A DNA stretch of 64,000 bases from Akkermansiaceae bacterium (GTDB taxonomy: Bacteria; Verrucomicrobiota; Verrucomicrobiia; Verrucomicrobiales; Akkermansiaceae), in assembly GCA_903919975.1 (NCBI GenBank), contig CAIXKE010000066.1, positions 81,479 to 145,478 on the forward strand, in the 5' to 3' direction. Numbering within the stretch: position 1 is the first letter of the stretch; each line of letters starts with the position of its first letter. The translations under genes and the position numbers were made by a program. The notes beneath the pieces are model-generated. The model saw only the letters and a list, made by a program, of their open reading frames with translations, had not been told where the DNA came from and did not search any database. Below are positions 26,840-37,638 of this stretch, piece by piece.

Positions 26840-28399
26840 CTAACTGTCTTCATCGATGACAACAGCAAGTCCGAAAACCTGTTCAAAAAGATCGGCTTTC
26901 GAGGCCATTGCAAGGCGTTCCACGGCAGCATCGGCGAGACCGGGGAGACGCAGTCGGAGTTTGCCGGATTCACGACGGATTTCGATTTGCGAGACCCGCT
27001 GGGCATGAGTGCGTTCCAAGGCATCCGCCACACGGAGCAAGGCGGCGAGTTTGCAAACACGGATGCGGTCTTCAGTACTCAGGGCCGCATAACTCGGGTG
27101 ATCGAGCACCGGACCGGAATGACGGTGATAGCGCGCCACCAAGGCGACGATTGTGACATCCAGCCGGTCGAGTCCGAAAACCTCGGAATTCAAAATGAGA
27201 TATTCGGAATGTTTGTGGTGGGCGCGCGGGCTGACGTACGTGCCCACTTCATGTAGGATGGCCGCCACTTGCAGCAGCAATGCGTCGTGCGGAGTGAGTT
27301 GATGCAAATCCGCCAGGTCATCGAAAAATTTCGCGCAGAGGTTCCTCACATGCTCGCCATGGCTCGGATCCGATTGATAACGCCCGGCTAGGATACGGGC
27401 CGACCGCAATACCTCATCCGCGAAAGCACCTGTTAGATCACGCGAGACGAGTAGGTCGTGCAGCAGACCTTGCTCGTATTCACTCGCGGGAACATGGATA
27501 TGATCGAGTTTGAGGGTTTCCGCGATGGCTAGGTTGATCTCAAGCGCCGGAAGAAGAGCTTCGGCGGTCTGGTAGTCGAGATGGAAACGTTTGACCAAAA
27601 CCGCGTCACTGACCCCGGCCGCTTCCGCCGTGAACTGACGCAAGTTTTTGAGCGAACAGGAACTGCCGGATTTAATCAAAGATTCCGCCACAGATTGAAC
27701 TTCACTGCCGATGATGACCAAGCCGTCGATGGTGACGTCGGAATAATCAAACCGGATTTGCGCAAGATTTCCGAAAGCATGCTCCCGGATAACGCGAAGT
27801 AGCGCCGGCCCTTCGGCATGAGAGCCTTCCACGGCTTCGCGAGTGCGGTGGGTGCCGAGACGGTAGCTCGTGTAACGCGTGATCAGGCCGTTCTTAAACA
27901 GCAGCGCGCGGGTGTTTCCCGGCCCGACGTGCACGACGAGCGTAGTGTCCTTCCGCATCGCTGGCATGTCGCGGAGGCGGCGGCGGGTCTTCAAATAAAT
28001 CAGCCGGGTCATCTCACCATCGTCAATGATGCCAACCCGCAGTCCGCAGGCCACGCGGATGCGGTTCATAAATGCCTCATGGTTGCGGGCCTCACTGAGA
28101 ATGTTGGTGGATGCCGCGCGGGTGACCTCGTGAGGATCAATCCCCAGCTCGGCAAGTGCTTTCTGGTAACCCTTGATGATCGAAACAACCCGCTCCGTCG
28201 TCGCGAGGCTGATATCGCCAAATCGAAAAATATCCCGTGCGAGTGGCGCCGGTTTTTCAAGAAAATCAATCGGCGTAAGCGACCCATCCTGCGCCCGTTC
28301 AGCCACCATCATCGAAACCGAACTGGCACCGATGTGCAGGGCGGTGGTGAGTGATTCGCGAGCGGGCGGCTGGCTGGCTGATCTCCGGGCATTAGGCAT
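26840..28399 (-). CDS. Ppx/GppA-like phosphatase with C-terminal HD domain, atypical phosphate loop
   Basis: The product (519 aa) has the layout of exopolyphosphatase/pppGpp phosphatase. An ASKHA-fold N-terminal half (LHIGASSVSMMVAE, EVTRAASTNILSEARN) is followed by an HD-type C-terminal half (HEVGTYVSPRAHHKHSEYLI). In normal Ppx the second loop is DiGGGStE; here it reads VVHVGPGNTRALLF, which lacks the Gly-Gly-Gly-Ser-Thr-Glu pattern. Catalysis may therefore be altered or lost, while the HD residues look intact. It sits between ppk1 and ppk2, so a role in polyphosphate or alarmone turnover is likely. Confidence 0.8.
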   Translation of the reverse strand: MPNARRSASQPPARESLTTALHIGASSVSMMVAERAQDGSLTPIDFLEKPAPLARDIFRFGDISLATTERVVSIIKGYQKALAELGIDPHEVTRAASTNILSEARNHEAFMNRIRVACGLRVGIIDDGEMTRLIYLKTRRRLRDMPAMRKDTTLVVHVGPGNTRALLFKNGLITRYTSYRLGTHRTREAVEGSHAEGPALLRVIREHAFGNLAQIRFDYSDVTIDGLVIIGSEVQSVAESLIKSGSSCSLKNLRQFTAEAAGVSDAVLVKRFHLDYQTAEALLPALEINLAIAETLKLDHIHVPASEYEQGLLHDLLVSRDLTGAFADEVLRSARILAGRYQSDPSHGEHVRNLCAKFFDDLADLHQLTPHDALLLQVAAILHEVGTYVSPRAHHKHSEYLILNSEVFGLDRLDVTIVALVARYHRHSGPVLDHPSYAALSTEDRIRVCKLAALLRVADALERTHAQRVSQIEIRRESGKLRLRLPGLADAAVERLAMASKADLFEQVFGLAVVIDEDS

Positions 28400-28508
28400 C
28401 GGGAGAGAACAACGCGGGAGAGCCGATCTTTCAATCCCGAAAATGTGACGATGTTGCTTAAATCAAGACGGAACTTGCAAAGCGCATGCTGCCGCGAATA
28501 ACTCACGC

Positions 28509-29336
28509 ATGCCAGTCACTGGAGCTTTAGAACGATATTGGGTAAAACCCGGCAGCGAGATTGATTTCACGAAGTTCAATAGCGGCGAGAAATCGTTGTT
28601 CAATGGCGACAGCAAATCCGACTTCGAGCCGCAATTCAAAACCCTTCAGGACCAACTCCAAGAATTGCAGAAAATCCTCTACGCCCAGAACAAACATCGG
28701 ATTCTGGTCGTGATGCAGGCCATGGATACCGGTGGCAAAGATGGCTGCATCAAGCACGTTTTCTCACACATCGATCCACAGGGCATCCATGTCCGTTCGT
28801 TCAAAAAACCCAGCGAGGAGGAATTGTCCTACGATTTCCTCTGGCGCGTGCATTCCAAGGTCCCGCATCGCGGGCAACTAGTGATTTTTAATCGCAGCCA
28901 TTATGAGGATATAATCGCCGTGCGGGTGAAAAAGCTGTTTCCCGATGAAGTCTGGAAACACCGCCAACGGCATGTCATCGAATTCGAACGGATGCTCGCC
29001 GAAGAAGGAACGACCATCGTAAAAATCTTCCTGCACATTTCCAAAGAAGAACAAAAACGCCGACTCGAAACCCGCCTGAAAAACCCGGTAAAACACTGGA
29101 AATTCAACCCCGATGATCTGGCGGACCGCGCCCGCTGGGATGACTTCATGGCGGCCTACGAAGATGTCATGGCAAAAACCTCCACCAGTTTCGCCCCATG
29201 GTTCATCGTCCCGGCGGACCGCAAGTGGTATCGCAATCTCTGCGTCGCCCGCATCATGCTCGATACCATGAAAAAACTCGATATGAAGCTCCCAAAAATC
29301 GATTGGGACCCCGGCGCCATCAAAATCGGCGATTAA
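28509..29336 (+). CDS. ppk2: PPK2-family polyphosphate:nucleotide phosphotransferase
   Basis: The product (275 aa) moves phosphate between polyphosphate and nucleotides. The Walker A motif is MQAMDTGGKDG and the Walker B region IFNRSHYEDIIAVRV; the lid residues follow in KIFLHISKEEQKRRLETRL. A single PPK2 domain of about 275 aa agrees with class I or III enzymes; the class, and hence AMP or ADP preference, cannot be fixed by eye. It is divergent from the Ppx-like gene, 109 bp apart, and completes a three-gene polyphosphate module. Confidence 0.92.
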   Translation: MPVTGALERYWVKPGSEIDFTKFNSGEKSLFNGDSKSDFEPQFKTLQDQLQELQKILYAQNKHRILVVMQAMDTGGKDGCIKHVFSHIDPQGIHVRSFKKPSEEELSYDFLWRVHSKVPHRGQLVIFNRSHYEDIIAVRVKKLFPDEVWKHRQRHVIEFERMLAEEGTTIVKIFLHISKEEQKRRLETRLKNPVKHWKFNPDDLADRARWDDFMAAYEDVMAKTSTSFAPWFIVPADRKWYRNLCVARIMLDTMKKLDMKLPKIDWDPGAIKIGD

Positions 29337-29351
29337 AAAAACCACCTGCTT

Positions 29352-29377
29352 GCTCCGGAGGGGGAGACTCCCGGAGC
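29352..29377 (+). terminator. GC-rich inverted repeat after ppk2
   Basis: GCTCCGG .. CCGGAGC forms a perfect 7-bp stem 15 bases beyond the ppk2 stop. The inner bases could also pair (GGGA..TCCC). No T-run follows, so it may be only a weak terminator or an mRNA-stabilising hairpin. Confidence 0.4.
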
Positions 29378-29479
29378 CTGCTAGGTGAATTGTGCTGTCC
29401 ATTTCCCGAACAGGGACCTAGGGATACTGCCCCAACCCCGATTCTGCTATTACGCGATCGCGGGAATTATCCACTTTTC

Positions 29480-30709
29480 ATGTCTGCCAAAAACTTCCAT
29501 GTCCGCCAAGCCGCCGTCTCCGCTCTCCGCGCGTGGGCCAAGGGGCACGATTACGCGGAAACTCTTATCGAGCGTCATGCCCACCGACGGATGCTTTCAT
29601 CGTCCGATCGCGGACTCTTGCAAGCCATCCTTTTCGGCGTCCTTCGCAACCGCCGCCTGCTCGACCATTGGATCAGCATTCTGCGACAAGGCAAAATCGA
29701 CTCCGAAACGCGCGACGTCCTACGGGTCGGACTCTGCCAGATCTTACTGCTCGGATTACCGGACCACGCGGCCGTCAATGAAACCGTCGAAGCCGGCAAA
29801 GCCAACGTGCGCGGATTGGTCAACGCCGTGCTGCGGCGCGCCATCACTCAACGCCAGAGCCTGATCGACGAAATCCCAGACCTCCCCGCTCCCGTCGCCC
29901 ACTCCCACCCGGATTGGCTATCCAATCGCTGGAAAACCGCATTCGGCAAACGCGAGGCCGTCGCCCTGATGGAATGGAACAACCTCCCAGCGTCCACCTA
30001 TTTCCGCGTCAACCCGCTCGTCAAACCACCCGACGAACTTCCCGGAACCCCGGTCGATGGCGCACCCGGATTCTATCTACTCGAAGGCCCACTGCCCGGC
30101 GCTTTGCTCGCCTCCGGCGCAATCTATATCCAAGATCCCGCCACCAGACACGCAGTGGATCTGCTAGATCCACAACCGGGCGAACGCATCCTGGACGCCT
30201 GCGCCGCTCCCGGCGGCAAAGCATTCCTCATCGCCGCCGCCCTCGGATCAGCCGAAAATCTGCTTTGCACCGACTCCAACGAAAAACGCCTCCCCCGCCT
30301 CCGCGAAAATCTCGAACGCCTGCACGCCGGGCAAGCCACCATCGCCGTCCATGATTGGACAAAACCCGCGCCCACCGAGTGGCACGGCACATTCGATGGC
30401 ATTTTGCTCGATGTCCCCTGCTCGAACACCGGCGTCATCCGCCGCCGCGTAGACGTGCGCTGGAGATTGCAAGCACCTGACATCGATAAAATCGCCGTCA
30501 CCCAGCGCAAAATCCTCGAAAATGCACTCCCCTGCCTGAAACCCGGCGGCCGATTGGTGTATTCAACTTGCTCGATCGAAGCAGAGGAAAACCTCGGCCA
30601 AGTCGAAAAATTTCTAGCAGACCACCCGGAGTTAAAGCTCACCGCCACCCGCGACGCCCTACCCTTCCGCGACCACACCGATGGTGCCTTCGCCGCAAGA
30701 ATCGAGTGA
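29480..30709 (+). CDS. RsmB-type 16S rRNA (cytosine-5)-methyltransferase
   Basis: The product (409 aa) has an N-terminal NusB-like helical domain (VRQAAVSALRAWAKGHDY .. DRGLLQAILFGVLRNRRLLDHW), then a SAM-dependent methyltransferase domain. The SAM loop is DACAAPGGKAFLIAA. The two catalytic cysteines lie in DVPCSNTGVIRRR and YSTCSIEAEEN. This is the RsmB/Sun arrangement that methylates C967 of 16S rRNA in E. coli. I use the ATG at 29480 because the earlier part of the ORF overlaps ppk2. No operon partner is evident. Confidence 0.88.
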   Translation: MSAKNFHVRQAAVSALRAWAKGHDYAETLIERHAHRRMLSSSDRGLLQAILFGVLRNRRLLDHWISILRQGKIDSETRDVLRVGLCQILLLGLPDHAAVNETVEAGKANVRGLVNAVLRRAITQRQSLIDEIPDLPAPVAHSHPDWLSNRWKTAFGKREAVALMEWNNLPASTYFRVNPLVKPPDELPGTPVDGAPGFYLLEGPLPGALLASGAIYIQDPATRHAVDLLDPQPGERILDACAAPGGKAFLIAAALGSAENLLCTDSNEKRLPRLRENLERLHAGQATIAVHDWTKPAPTEWHGTFDGILLDVPCSNTGVIRRRVDVRWRLQAPDIDKIAVTQRKILENALPCLKPGGRLVYSTCSIEAEENLGQVEKFLADHPELKLTATRDALPFRDHTDGAFAARIE

Positions 30710-30737
30710 GCCCTGCTTCATAAAAGATCAACTGGAG

Positions 30738-30953
30738 CGCGGAATTCATTCCAATGCCTTTAAGGATTCAGGCACGGAGAGCGCCAACATCCTACGGAGC
30801 GCCGACATTCTGTCGGCTGTCGGCGGGGGGACATTCTGTCACCCGTCTTCCGCGAAGCGACTCGCCGGACAGTATGTCCGTCATCCAGCAGCGCGCAAAA
30901 TGCACGCGCTCCGACAAGCCTGAATCCTTAAAGGCATTGGAATTCATTCCGCG
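30738..30953. mobile_element. 216-bp MITE-like element with 36-bp terminal inverted repeats
   Basis: The left end (30738-30773) and right end (30918-30953) are inverted copies of CGCGGAATNNATTCCAATGCCTTTAAGGATTCAGGC with only two mismatches. The interior has no coding capacity but holds triloop hairpins: GCCGACA-TTC-TGTCGGC (30801-30817), GACA-TTC-TGTC (30830-30840) and CGGACA-GTA-TGTCCG (30866-30880). I see no clear target-site duplication. Size and ends fit a miniature inverted-repeat element, but no transposase is near. Confidence 0.65.
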
Positions 30954-31130
30954 AGAAATCTCATAACGTAGTCTGAGGCAAAATAAATTTAGCGCTTCAG
31001 CATATCATCCAAAATCAGTTCAATCAGTGAAATCAGTGGTTAAAATCTGCCTCTCTAGCACCCCATCCGTCGCAACAAACAACCATTTTTCAAGCTGGAT
31101 GCCGGCAATAAAAACGATTATCACCTTGGC
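30954..31130. repeat. Spacer with 9-bp tandem word (ATCAGTNNN)
   Basis: Bases about 31013-31041 read ATCAGTTCA ATCAGTGAA ATCAGTGGT, three 9-bp near-repeats. The rest up to the small membrane-protein start is unremarkable and AT-rich. Confidence 0.6.
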
Positions 31131-31274
31131 ATGAAATCCCTCCTCGGAATGCTCTTCACCGTCGTTCTTTTCATCGTCGTGGTCGGCGGCGGGTCTTTCA
31201 TCTGGTATCTGAGCCACACTGCGGAATTCTCACAGAAGACAACTCCGAACGCAGCCGACACCACCGATCGCTAA
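31131..31274 (+). CDS. Small single-pass membrane protein
   Basis: This 47-aa frame is too short for the ORF track. It encodes MKSLLGMLFTVVLFIVVVGGG.. and then a short polar tail ending TTDR. Residues about 5-26 form one strong membrane helix. Its stop overlaps, tail to tail, with the stop of the minus-strand J-domain gene by 4 bases. I do not recognise the family. The clean hydrophobic helix and the ATG after a 170-bp gap make it plausible. Confidence 0.5.
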   Translation: MKSLLGMLFTVVLFIVVVGGGSFIWYLSHTAEFSQKTTPNAADTTDR

Positions 31275-31819
31275 ACCAGCCTGCCAAACACACCGCGCAA
31301 ACCCACGCGCCATTTTTCCAAAAACGCCAAGTTGCGGGCCGTTTTTGACACCGCCTCGGCATCAAGATTCGGCGCTTGCTGGTATGCGGGAAACGCAGCG
31401 CATTCCCCGATGATCGCTTTTTCCACCAAGGCCAGCGCCTTTCCCACTGCTTCCCGACAAATATGGGTTTCACGTTCGAGCATCGCCAAACCCAAGGCGG
31501 ACTTCGTTTCATCGCGCCTGCGGATCAAAGATTCCGCCTGCTGAATGGCCTCCCCCACCTCGGCAAACAAGTCCATCAAATGCCGATCCACCGCACCTCG
31601 GGTTTCGGCAGGAGTCCCGCGTAGCTCCAGCCAATGCTTCAAACGCTTTGACGGACTGGAGATGTTTTCAAAAGCCTCGCCCAATCGGGAAAACTCCTCG
31701 TCCCCACCGCCGGCATCCGGATGCGCACTCTTCCCCGCCTCGCGAAAAGCGGCACTCAGGCATTCCGCCTCGATCACCAACTGCGCAGGAACTCCCAGAA
31801 CTTTAAAAAAATCCTTCAT
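31271..31819 (-). CDS. HscB-like J-domain co-chaperone
   Basis: The product (182 aa) starts at the ATG at 31819 (MKDFFKVLGVPAQLVI). Residues about 1-70 form a J domain with the HPD motif in KSAHPDAGGGDEEFSRLGEAFENISSP. The C-terminal 110 residues are helical, as in HscB, which stimulates an Hsp70 (HscA) and in E. coli helps iron-sulfur cluster transfer. No isc genes are nearby, so the Fe-S role is uncertain. It lies 7 bp after purF on the same strand and is probably co-transcribed. Confidence 0.7.
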   Translation of the reverse strand: MKDFFKVLGVPAQLVIEAECLSAAFREAGKSAHPDAGGGDEEFSRLGEAFENISSPSKRLKHWLELRGTPAETRGAVDRHLMDLFAEVGEAIQQAESLIRRRDETKSALGLAMLERETHICREAVGKALALVEKAIIGECAAFPAYQQAPNLDAEAVSKTARNLAFLEKWRVGLRGVFGRLV

Positions 31820-31826
31820 GCTCCGG

Positions 31827-33752
<1,926 letters not shown>

Positions 33753-33771
33753 GCTTGGTTATCTCTTGTCA

Positions 33772-34767
33772 TCACTCGCCAATCACCCGAACCCGGACGC
33801 CTTCTTCCGGAACCATTCGGCCAATCACATGGCCTCCCGCCCCAGCTTTAAGCGCCGCAGCCACATCAGCCTCGGCGACGATCGCCACCCAGCCAATGCC
33901 CATGTTGAATGTGTGGAATCGGTCTTCCGCATCCACATGCGATAAAAGTTTGTCGATGCCCGGAAGCTCCCAACGCGGGATCTCCAAATCAGCACCCATG
34001 CCGCGGAACAAACGCTCCAGATTTTCCGGCAACCCGCCGCCCGTGATGTGCGACATCGCCTTGGGCTTGACCCCGGATTTTTTCAAATCCCCCGTCACAT
34101 CATGATAAAGGCGCGTCGGCTTCAACCACGCGGCAAGCTCATCAGCGCTGACTTCTCCCGGAAACTCAGCGAGAACACGCCGCACCAGCGACCAACCGTT
34201 GGCGTGAATGCTATCGGACGCATAGCCAATCAGCACATCACCCACCGCCACCGTCGTCGGATCAATCAAATCCGGCTTTTCCGCACATCCAATGCAAAAC
34301 CCGGAAAGCTCAATCACATCCGTCGGCACGATCCCCGGCATTTCAGCAGTTTCACCGCCGGCGAGGATGCAGTTGCACGCCTCCAAATAATCCGCCATCC
34401 CGGAAATCAAACGGGTGATTTTCTCCTCATGCAGCGCCGCTATCCCGATGTAATCGAGAAATAGCAAAGGATCGCCGCCAGTGGTCAGGATGTCGTTGAC
34501 GCTCATCGCCACCAGATCCTTGCCCGCAGTTTCAAGCAAATCGTGCTCTAGCAGGAGCTCCAGCTTCGTCCCCACCCCATCGCAACCGGTCATCATCACC
34601 GGCTCTTTGTAGGAGCTAAGATCGTAACACGCCGCAAAAAGCCCGAAAGCCCCCCACAGTTTCCTGGTTTGCTGGGTTCTACGCACATGCGTGCGAATAT
34701 CGCCCACCAGAGCGGCCGCTTTGCGCGTGTCCACTCCTGCCTGTTGGTATGTTAAGTTGCCCGCCAT
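33772..34767 (-). CDS. purM: Phosphoribosylformylglycinamidine cyclo-ligase
   Basis: The product (331 aa) closes the imidazole ring to give AIR in purine synthesis. I use the ATG at 34767 (MAGNLTYQQAGVDTRKAA), which matches family N-termini; 14 extra residues in the ORF look spurious. Blocks seen: TGCDGVGTKLELLLE, NDILTTGGDPLLFLDYI, LAGGETAEMPG, SHITGGGLPENLER. It is first in the purM-purF-hscB-like unit on the minus strand. Confidence 0.94.
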   Translation of the reverse strand: MAGNLTYQQAGVDTRKAAALVGDIRTHVRRTQQTRKLWGAFGLFAACYDLSSYKEPVMMTGCDGVGTKLELLLEHDLLETAGKDLVAMSVNDILTTGGDPLLFLDYIGIAALHEEKITRLISGMADYLEACNCILAGGETAEMPGIVPTDVIELSGFCIGCAEKPDLIDPTTVAVGDVLIGYASDSIHANGWSLVRRVLAEFPGEVSADELAAWLKPTRLYHDVTGDLKKSGVKPKAMSHITGGGLPENLERLFRGMGADLEIPRWELPGIDKLLSHVDAEDRFHTFNMGIGWVAIVAEADVAAALKAGAGGHVIGRMVPEEGVRVRVIGE

Positions 34768-35085
34768 AATCCTCTGCGGCGGTTCTACATGCCTCCTTCC
34801 CCCCGTCACGCAGAAAAACCCCTAAGCTCCGGAAAAAATCACAACCCTACACGAATGCCCGATTTCCCATCACCCCAAAGCCGAACGATCTCCAATTCGC
34901 CAACGCTCAAACCTCGCTCTGGATAAATCATCCGCATTCAATCTTAAGAAAAAAATTGCCAAAAGAAATCGCCAGCGGAAATGGATATAAGTGTCTTCAA
35001 AAGAATTATTTTAGCTTTATATTCAATTTTTCTTGATGATTTTGAAGATTTTTTTAAAAAATCACCCGGGTCCCAAATCCACACG
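34768..35085. other. Divergent intergenic region, purM / ABC transporter
   Basis: These 318 bases separate divergent genes and should include both promoters. The half next to the ABC gene is very AT-rich (about 34940-35060), with runs such as TTTTTTTAAAAAA. I could not fix -10/-35 boxes or an operator. Confidence 0.35.
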
Positions 35086-35736
35086 ATGTCTCACCCAGCC
35101 CCATCCATCCATCTCGATTCCGGTCTGGAGATTGGCTACGGCAGTCCAATCGCCAGATTCGGGCAGTCGATCACACTCGCCGGGGGCACCCATTTCCTGC
35201 TGGCTCGAAACGGTCGCGGCAAAACCACCTTGCTGCGCACCCTCGCCCGCTCCCTGAAACCCGTTGCCGGAAACTTCCGACTCAGTGGCTTCACTCAATA
35301 CCTTCCCGAGGACCTGCGTTTCGATCCTGAGATCACCCCGACCATGATTTTCCGCATGCTTTTGCCGAAAGCAAAACTCCAAGACGCCCTCAACCTAGCC
35401 GCAAACATCGAACTCGACGTCAAAAAACCCTACGGCCGCCTTTCCACCGGCAACCGCCGCAAGACCAACCTCATCACCGCCGAATTCTCCGTAAAACCGG
35501 ATTCTGGCAACATCCTCCTGCTCGATGAACCCTTCAGCGGCCTTGACGCCTTCGCCCGTCAGGCATTCGAAGAAATCTGGAAAAACTCCGCCGCCAACGT
35601 CTTGCGCCTGGTGAGCTGCCACCCGGATTACGATGCGATGGAAATGCCCAGCGCCGTCATAATTGAGGAAAAATCCGCCCGTCACGCCGCTGTCGATGGC
35701 CAAACCTGGAGCCAACTCAAAGGCCAACTGCACTAG
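35086..35736 (+). CDS. ABC transporter ATP-binding protein
   Basis: The product (216 aa) starts at the ATG at 35086 (MSHPAPSIHLDSG); the 35 residues upstream in the ORF are AT-rich and look non-coding. Walker A is ARNGRGKTTLL, the signature LSTGNRRKT, Walker B NILLLDEPFSGLD, and the switch His is in LVSCHP. At about 215 aa it is compact, close to the size of CcmA-like or ABC-2 exporters. The permease gene follows by 3 bp. The substrate is unknown. Confidence 0.85.
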   Translation: MSHPAPSIHLDSGLEIGYGSPIARFGQSITLAGGTHFLLARNGRGKTTLLRTLARSLKPVAGNFRLSGFTQYLPEDLRFDPEITPTMIFRMLLPKAKLQDALNLAANIELDVKKPYGRLSTGNRRKTNLITAEFSVKPDSGNILLLDEPFSGLDAFARQAFEEIWKNSAANVLRLVSCHPDYDAMEMPSAVIIEEKSARHAAVDGQTWSQLKGQLH

Positions 35737-35739
35737 ACC

Positions 35740-36507
35740 ATGAGACTCTTCCGCCTCACTCTCGCCACGATTTTCCAGCACAAGGCCTGGGCCATCTGCG
35801 CGCTTGCGGTGATCGCCATCCCCTTCGCCCTACCGCTCATTTCCAGCGCCACCGAGAAACCTCTTCTCGTCCAACCCGCCCGCATCCTCGCCGCCTGGAA
35901 CACGCTTTGGGTCGTCTCCATCACTTGGGGCCTCTTCACCGCCGCTCTTTCAGGCGAAAACAACGCCAAATCCGGCATCGGCGAATATTTCCTCACCTCC
36001 GGCGTTTCCGCAACCCGCCAACTTTTTGAAATCTGGCTCGCGGTCTTCTGCTTCGTAGCCCCGCTCACAATCATCACCGCCCTAATCTGTCAGTTCGCCG
36101 CCGCCCCGCAGGACCCCGTCGAACGCTCAATGTGGTGGATCCTCAATGCACAATACGTCGCGCTCTTCCTGATCGTCATCGCCCCCTTGCTAGCCCTTGC
36201 CATCGCACTCGCCTCTCGCTTCGGCGGCATCACAGGTTTCTCCGTGACCCTCTTCCTCACTCTCTACGGCCTCTATGGCGTCAGCTACCTCGATAATATG
36301 CTCAAACTTGAGGAAAACCCGATCTTGCACGGTGTCTGGCTGTTCTCTCCACAATACCGCTTCGCAGACCTCACCCAACGCCTGCTCTTCAAAAGCGGAG
36401 CACTACCCGCCGAAACCTTCTGGACCATGATCGCTTATTTCACCGGAATCCTCGCCGCCTACGTCGGCCTCTCACGCCTCTGCTACCGCACAAAAATTCC
36501 AACCTGA
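35740..36507 (+). CDS. ABC transporter permease-like membrane protein
   Basis: The product (255 aa) has about six membrane segments, including AWAICALAVIAIPFALPLI, VVSITWGLFTAAL, WLAVFCFVAPLTIITALI, VALFLIVIAPLLALAIALA, VTLFLTLYGLYGVSYL and MIAYFTGILAAYVGLS. Its place immediately after the ATPase gene makes it the partner permease. The arrangement is like ABC-2/CcmB-type exporters, but I see no specific motif. The transported molecule cannot be inferred. Confidence 0.75.
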   Translation: MRLFRLTLATIFQHKAWAICALAVIAIPFALPLISSATEKPLLVQPARILAAWNTLWVVSITWGLFTAALSGENNAKSGIGEYFLTSGVSATRQLFEIWLAVFCFVAPLTIITALICQFAAAPQDPVERSMWWILNAQYVALFLIVIAPLLALAIALASRFGGITGFSVTLFLTLYGLYGVSYLDNMLKLEENPILHGVWLFSPQYRFADLTQRLLFKSGALPAETFWTMIAYFTGILAAYVGLSRLCYRTKIPT

Positions 36508-36572
36508 AAAAAGCAACTCGACCCTTCAGAATTCTCTTCTCTTCCTGCTGAATCTTTCATCTTCTCTTAGTT

Positions 36573-37502
36573 ATGAAATTCCGCTCCATCGCCATCACCA
36601 CCGGCCTCATCGGCTCGGGCGTGCTCGCATGGACACTCTCCGCCCGCTCACTGGTCGAAAACCCAGACCTCGACACCCCCCTCAATCCACTCGGCATCAA
36701 CCGCAGCCCCTATGGCGAAGTCTTCGCCATGGCGATGCAAAGCCCTATCGAAAACTACTTCCATGCCGGAATGGGCCATGAAAACCATCAGCACGCCCCA
36801 GGCGAGCAATGCACGGAGAATGAGCAAAAACATGAGCACGATGAAAACTGTGAACATGGCCACCTGAATCACGACAACAACGCTGCGCTTGAAGTGGCAA
36901 AAAAAGCACCCTCTATCAATGTGCGCTTGCTCAATCTAATCACCTCTTTGAACAATGCCGCAGGCCTTCGCACCAATCCCAAGGCCGCCAGCGAATCATT
37001 CAAACGCCATCTCCGCCGTGAGGCCGAAGACAAACTCCGCTTCGCCTATCAGCTGGACCCCTCGCACTACGCGAACTACAACTCACTCCACTTTTTCCTC
37101 ACCGAACCCCAAGTCGGCACCCGCCCGCAACTCACCGCCTCCGCCGCAAAACTCGCACAGGAAACCATCGATTACTGCCTCAAACAGGAAAACGATCCCC
37201 GCCCGGCACTCACCGCCGCCGCCGCCTGCACCAACATCCTCCACCTGATGTTCGAGAATCACAGTAACGAATCCCAAAAATTCACCACCGCCCAAATGCG
37301 CCAGTTTCTGGGCATCCTCGATCACTGCATCGCCCGCTACAACACCATCTCCAAACAATGGGACGAATCAAAAAACTGGGAACTCCTATCACCCATGCGC
37401 ATCACCGAATGCGGAGACCGCCTCCACTTTATCTCCAAAATCCGCGAAAACGCCGATAAAACCATCCTCCAATACGAAACCCAACCCCAGCCCACCAGCT
37501 AA
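36573..37502 (+). CDS. Membrane-anchored or exported protein with His-rich segment
   Basis: The product (309 aa) begins with a hydrophobic export or anchor segment (SIAITTGLIGSGVLAWTLS). Residues about 70-103 are packed with His, Glu and Cys (GHENHQHAPGEQCTENEQKHEHDENCEHGHLNH), a likely metal-binding patch. The rest is helical (LRREAEDKLRFAYQLDPSHYANYNSLHFFL), perhaps TPR-like. It follows the ABC pair by 65 bp and precedes the pilT-like gene, so it could belong to either. I do not recognise the family. Confidence 0.7.
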   Translation: MKFRSIAITTGLIGSGVLAWTLSARSLVENPDLDTPLNPLGINRSPYGEVFAMAMQSPIENYFHAGMGHENHQHAPGEQCTENEQKHEHDENCEHGHLNHDNNAALEVAKKAPSINVRLLNLITSLNNAAGLRTNPKAASESFKRHLRREAEDKLRFAYQLDPSHYANYNSLHFFLTEPQVGTRPQLTASAAKLAQETIDYCLKQENDPRPALTAAAACTNILHLMFENHSNESQKFTTAQMRQFLGILDHCIARYNTISKQWDESKNWELLSPMRITECGDRLHFISKIRENADKTILQYETQPQPTS

Positions 37503-37638
37503 AATCCTTTCTCTACTCACTTCTTCCTCTTCAGACCTTCAGACCGCGCAGCGTCTTCCTCTTCTCTTCCCTACTCACTTCTTCCTCTTCCTCTAAATTT
37601 CAGCTTTTTAGCTTTTCAGAATTTCAGCTTTTACCCCA
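37503..37638 (+). repeat. Word-repeat leader of the pilT-like gene
   Basis: The spacer reads: CTACTCACTTCTTCCTCTTC, then (AGACCTTC)-type 8-mers, the word GACCGCGCAGCGTC at 37542-37555, more CTTCCTCTTC, and finally CAGCTTTTTAGCTTTTCAG..CAGCTTTTACCCC directly before the ATG. It is almost purine-free on the coding strand and has no Shine-Dalgarno sequence. Confidence 0.85.
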
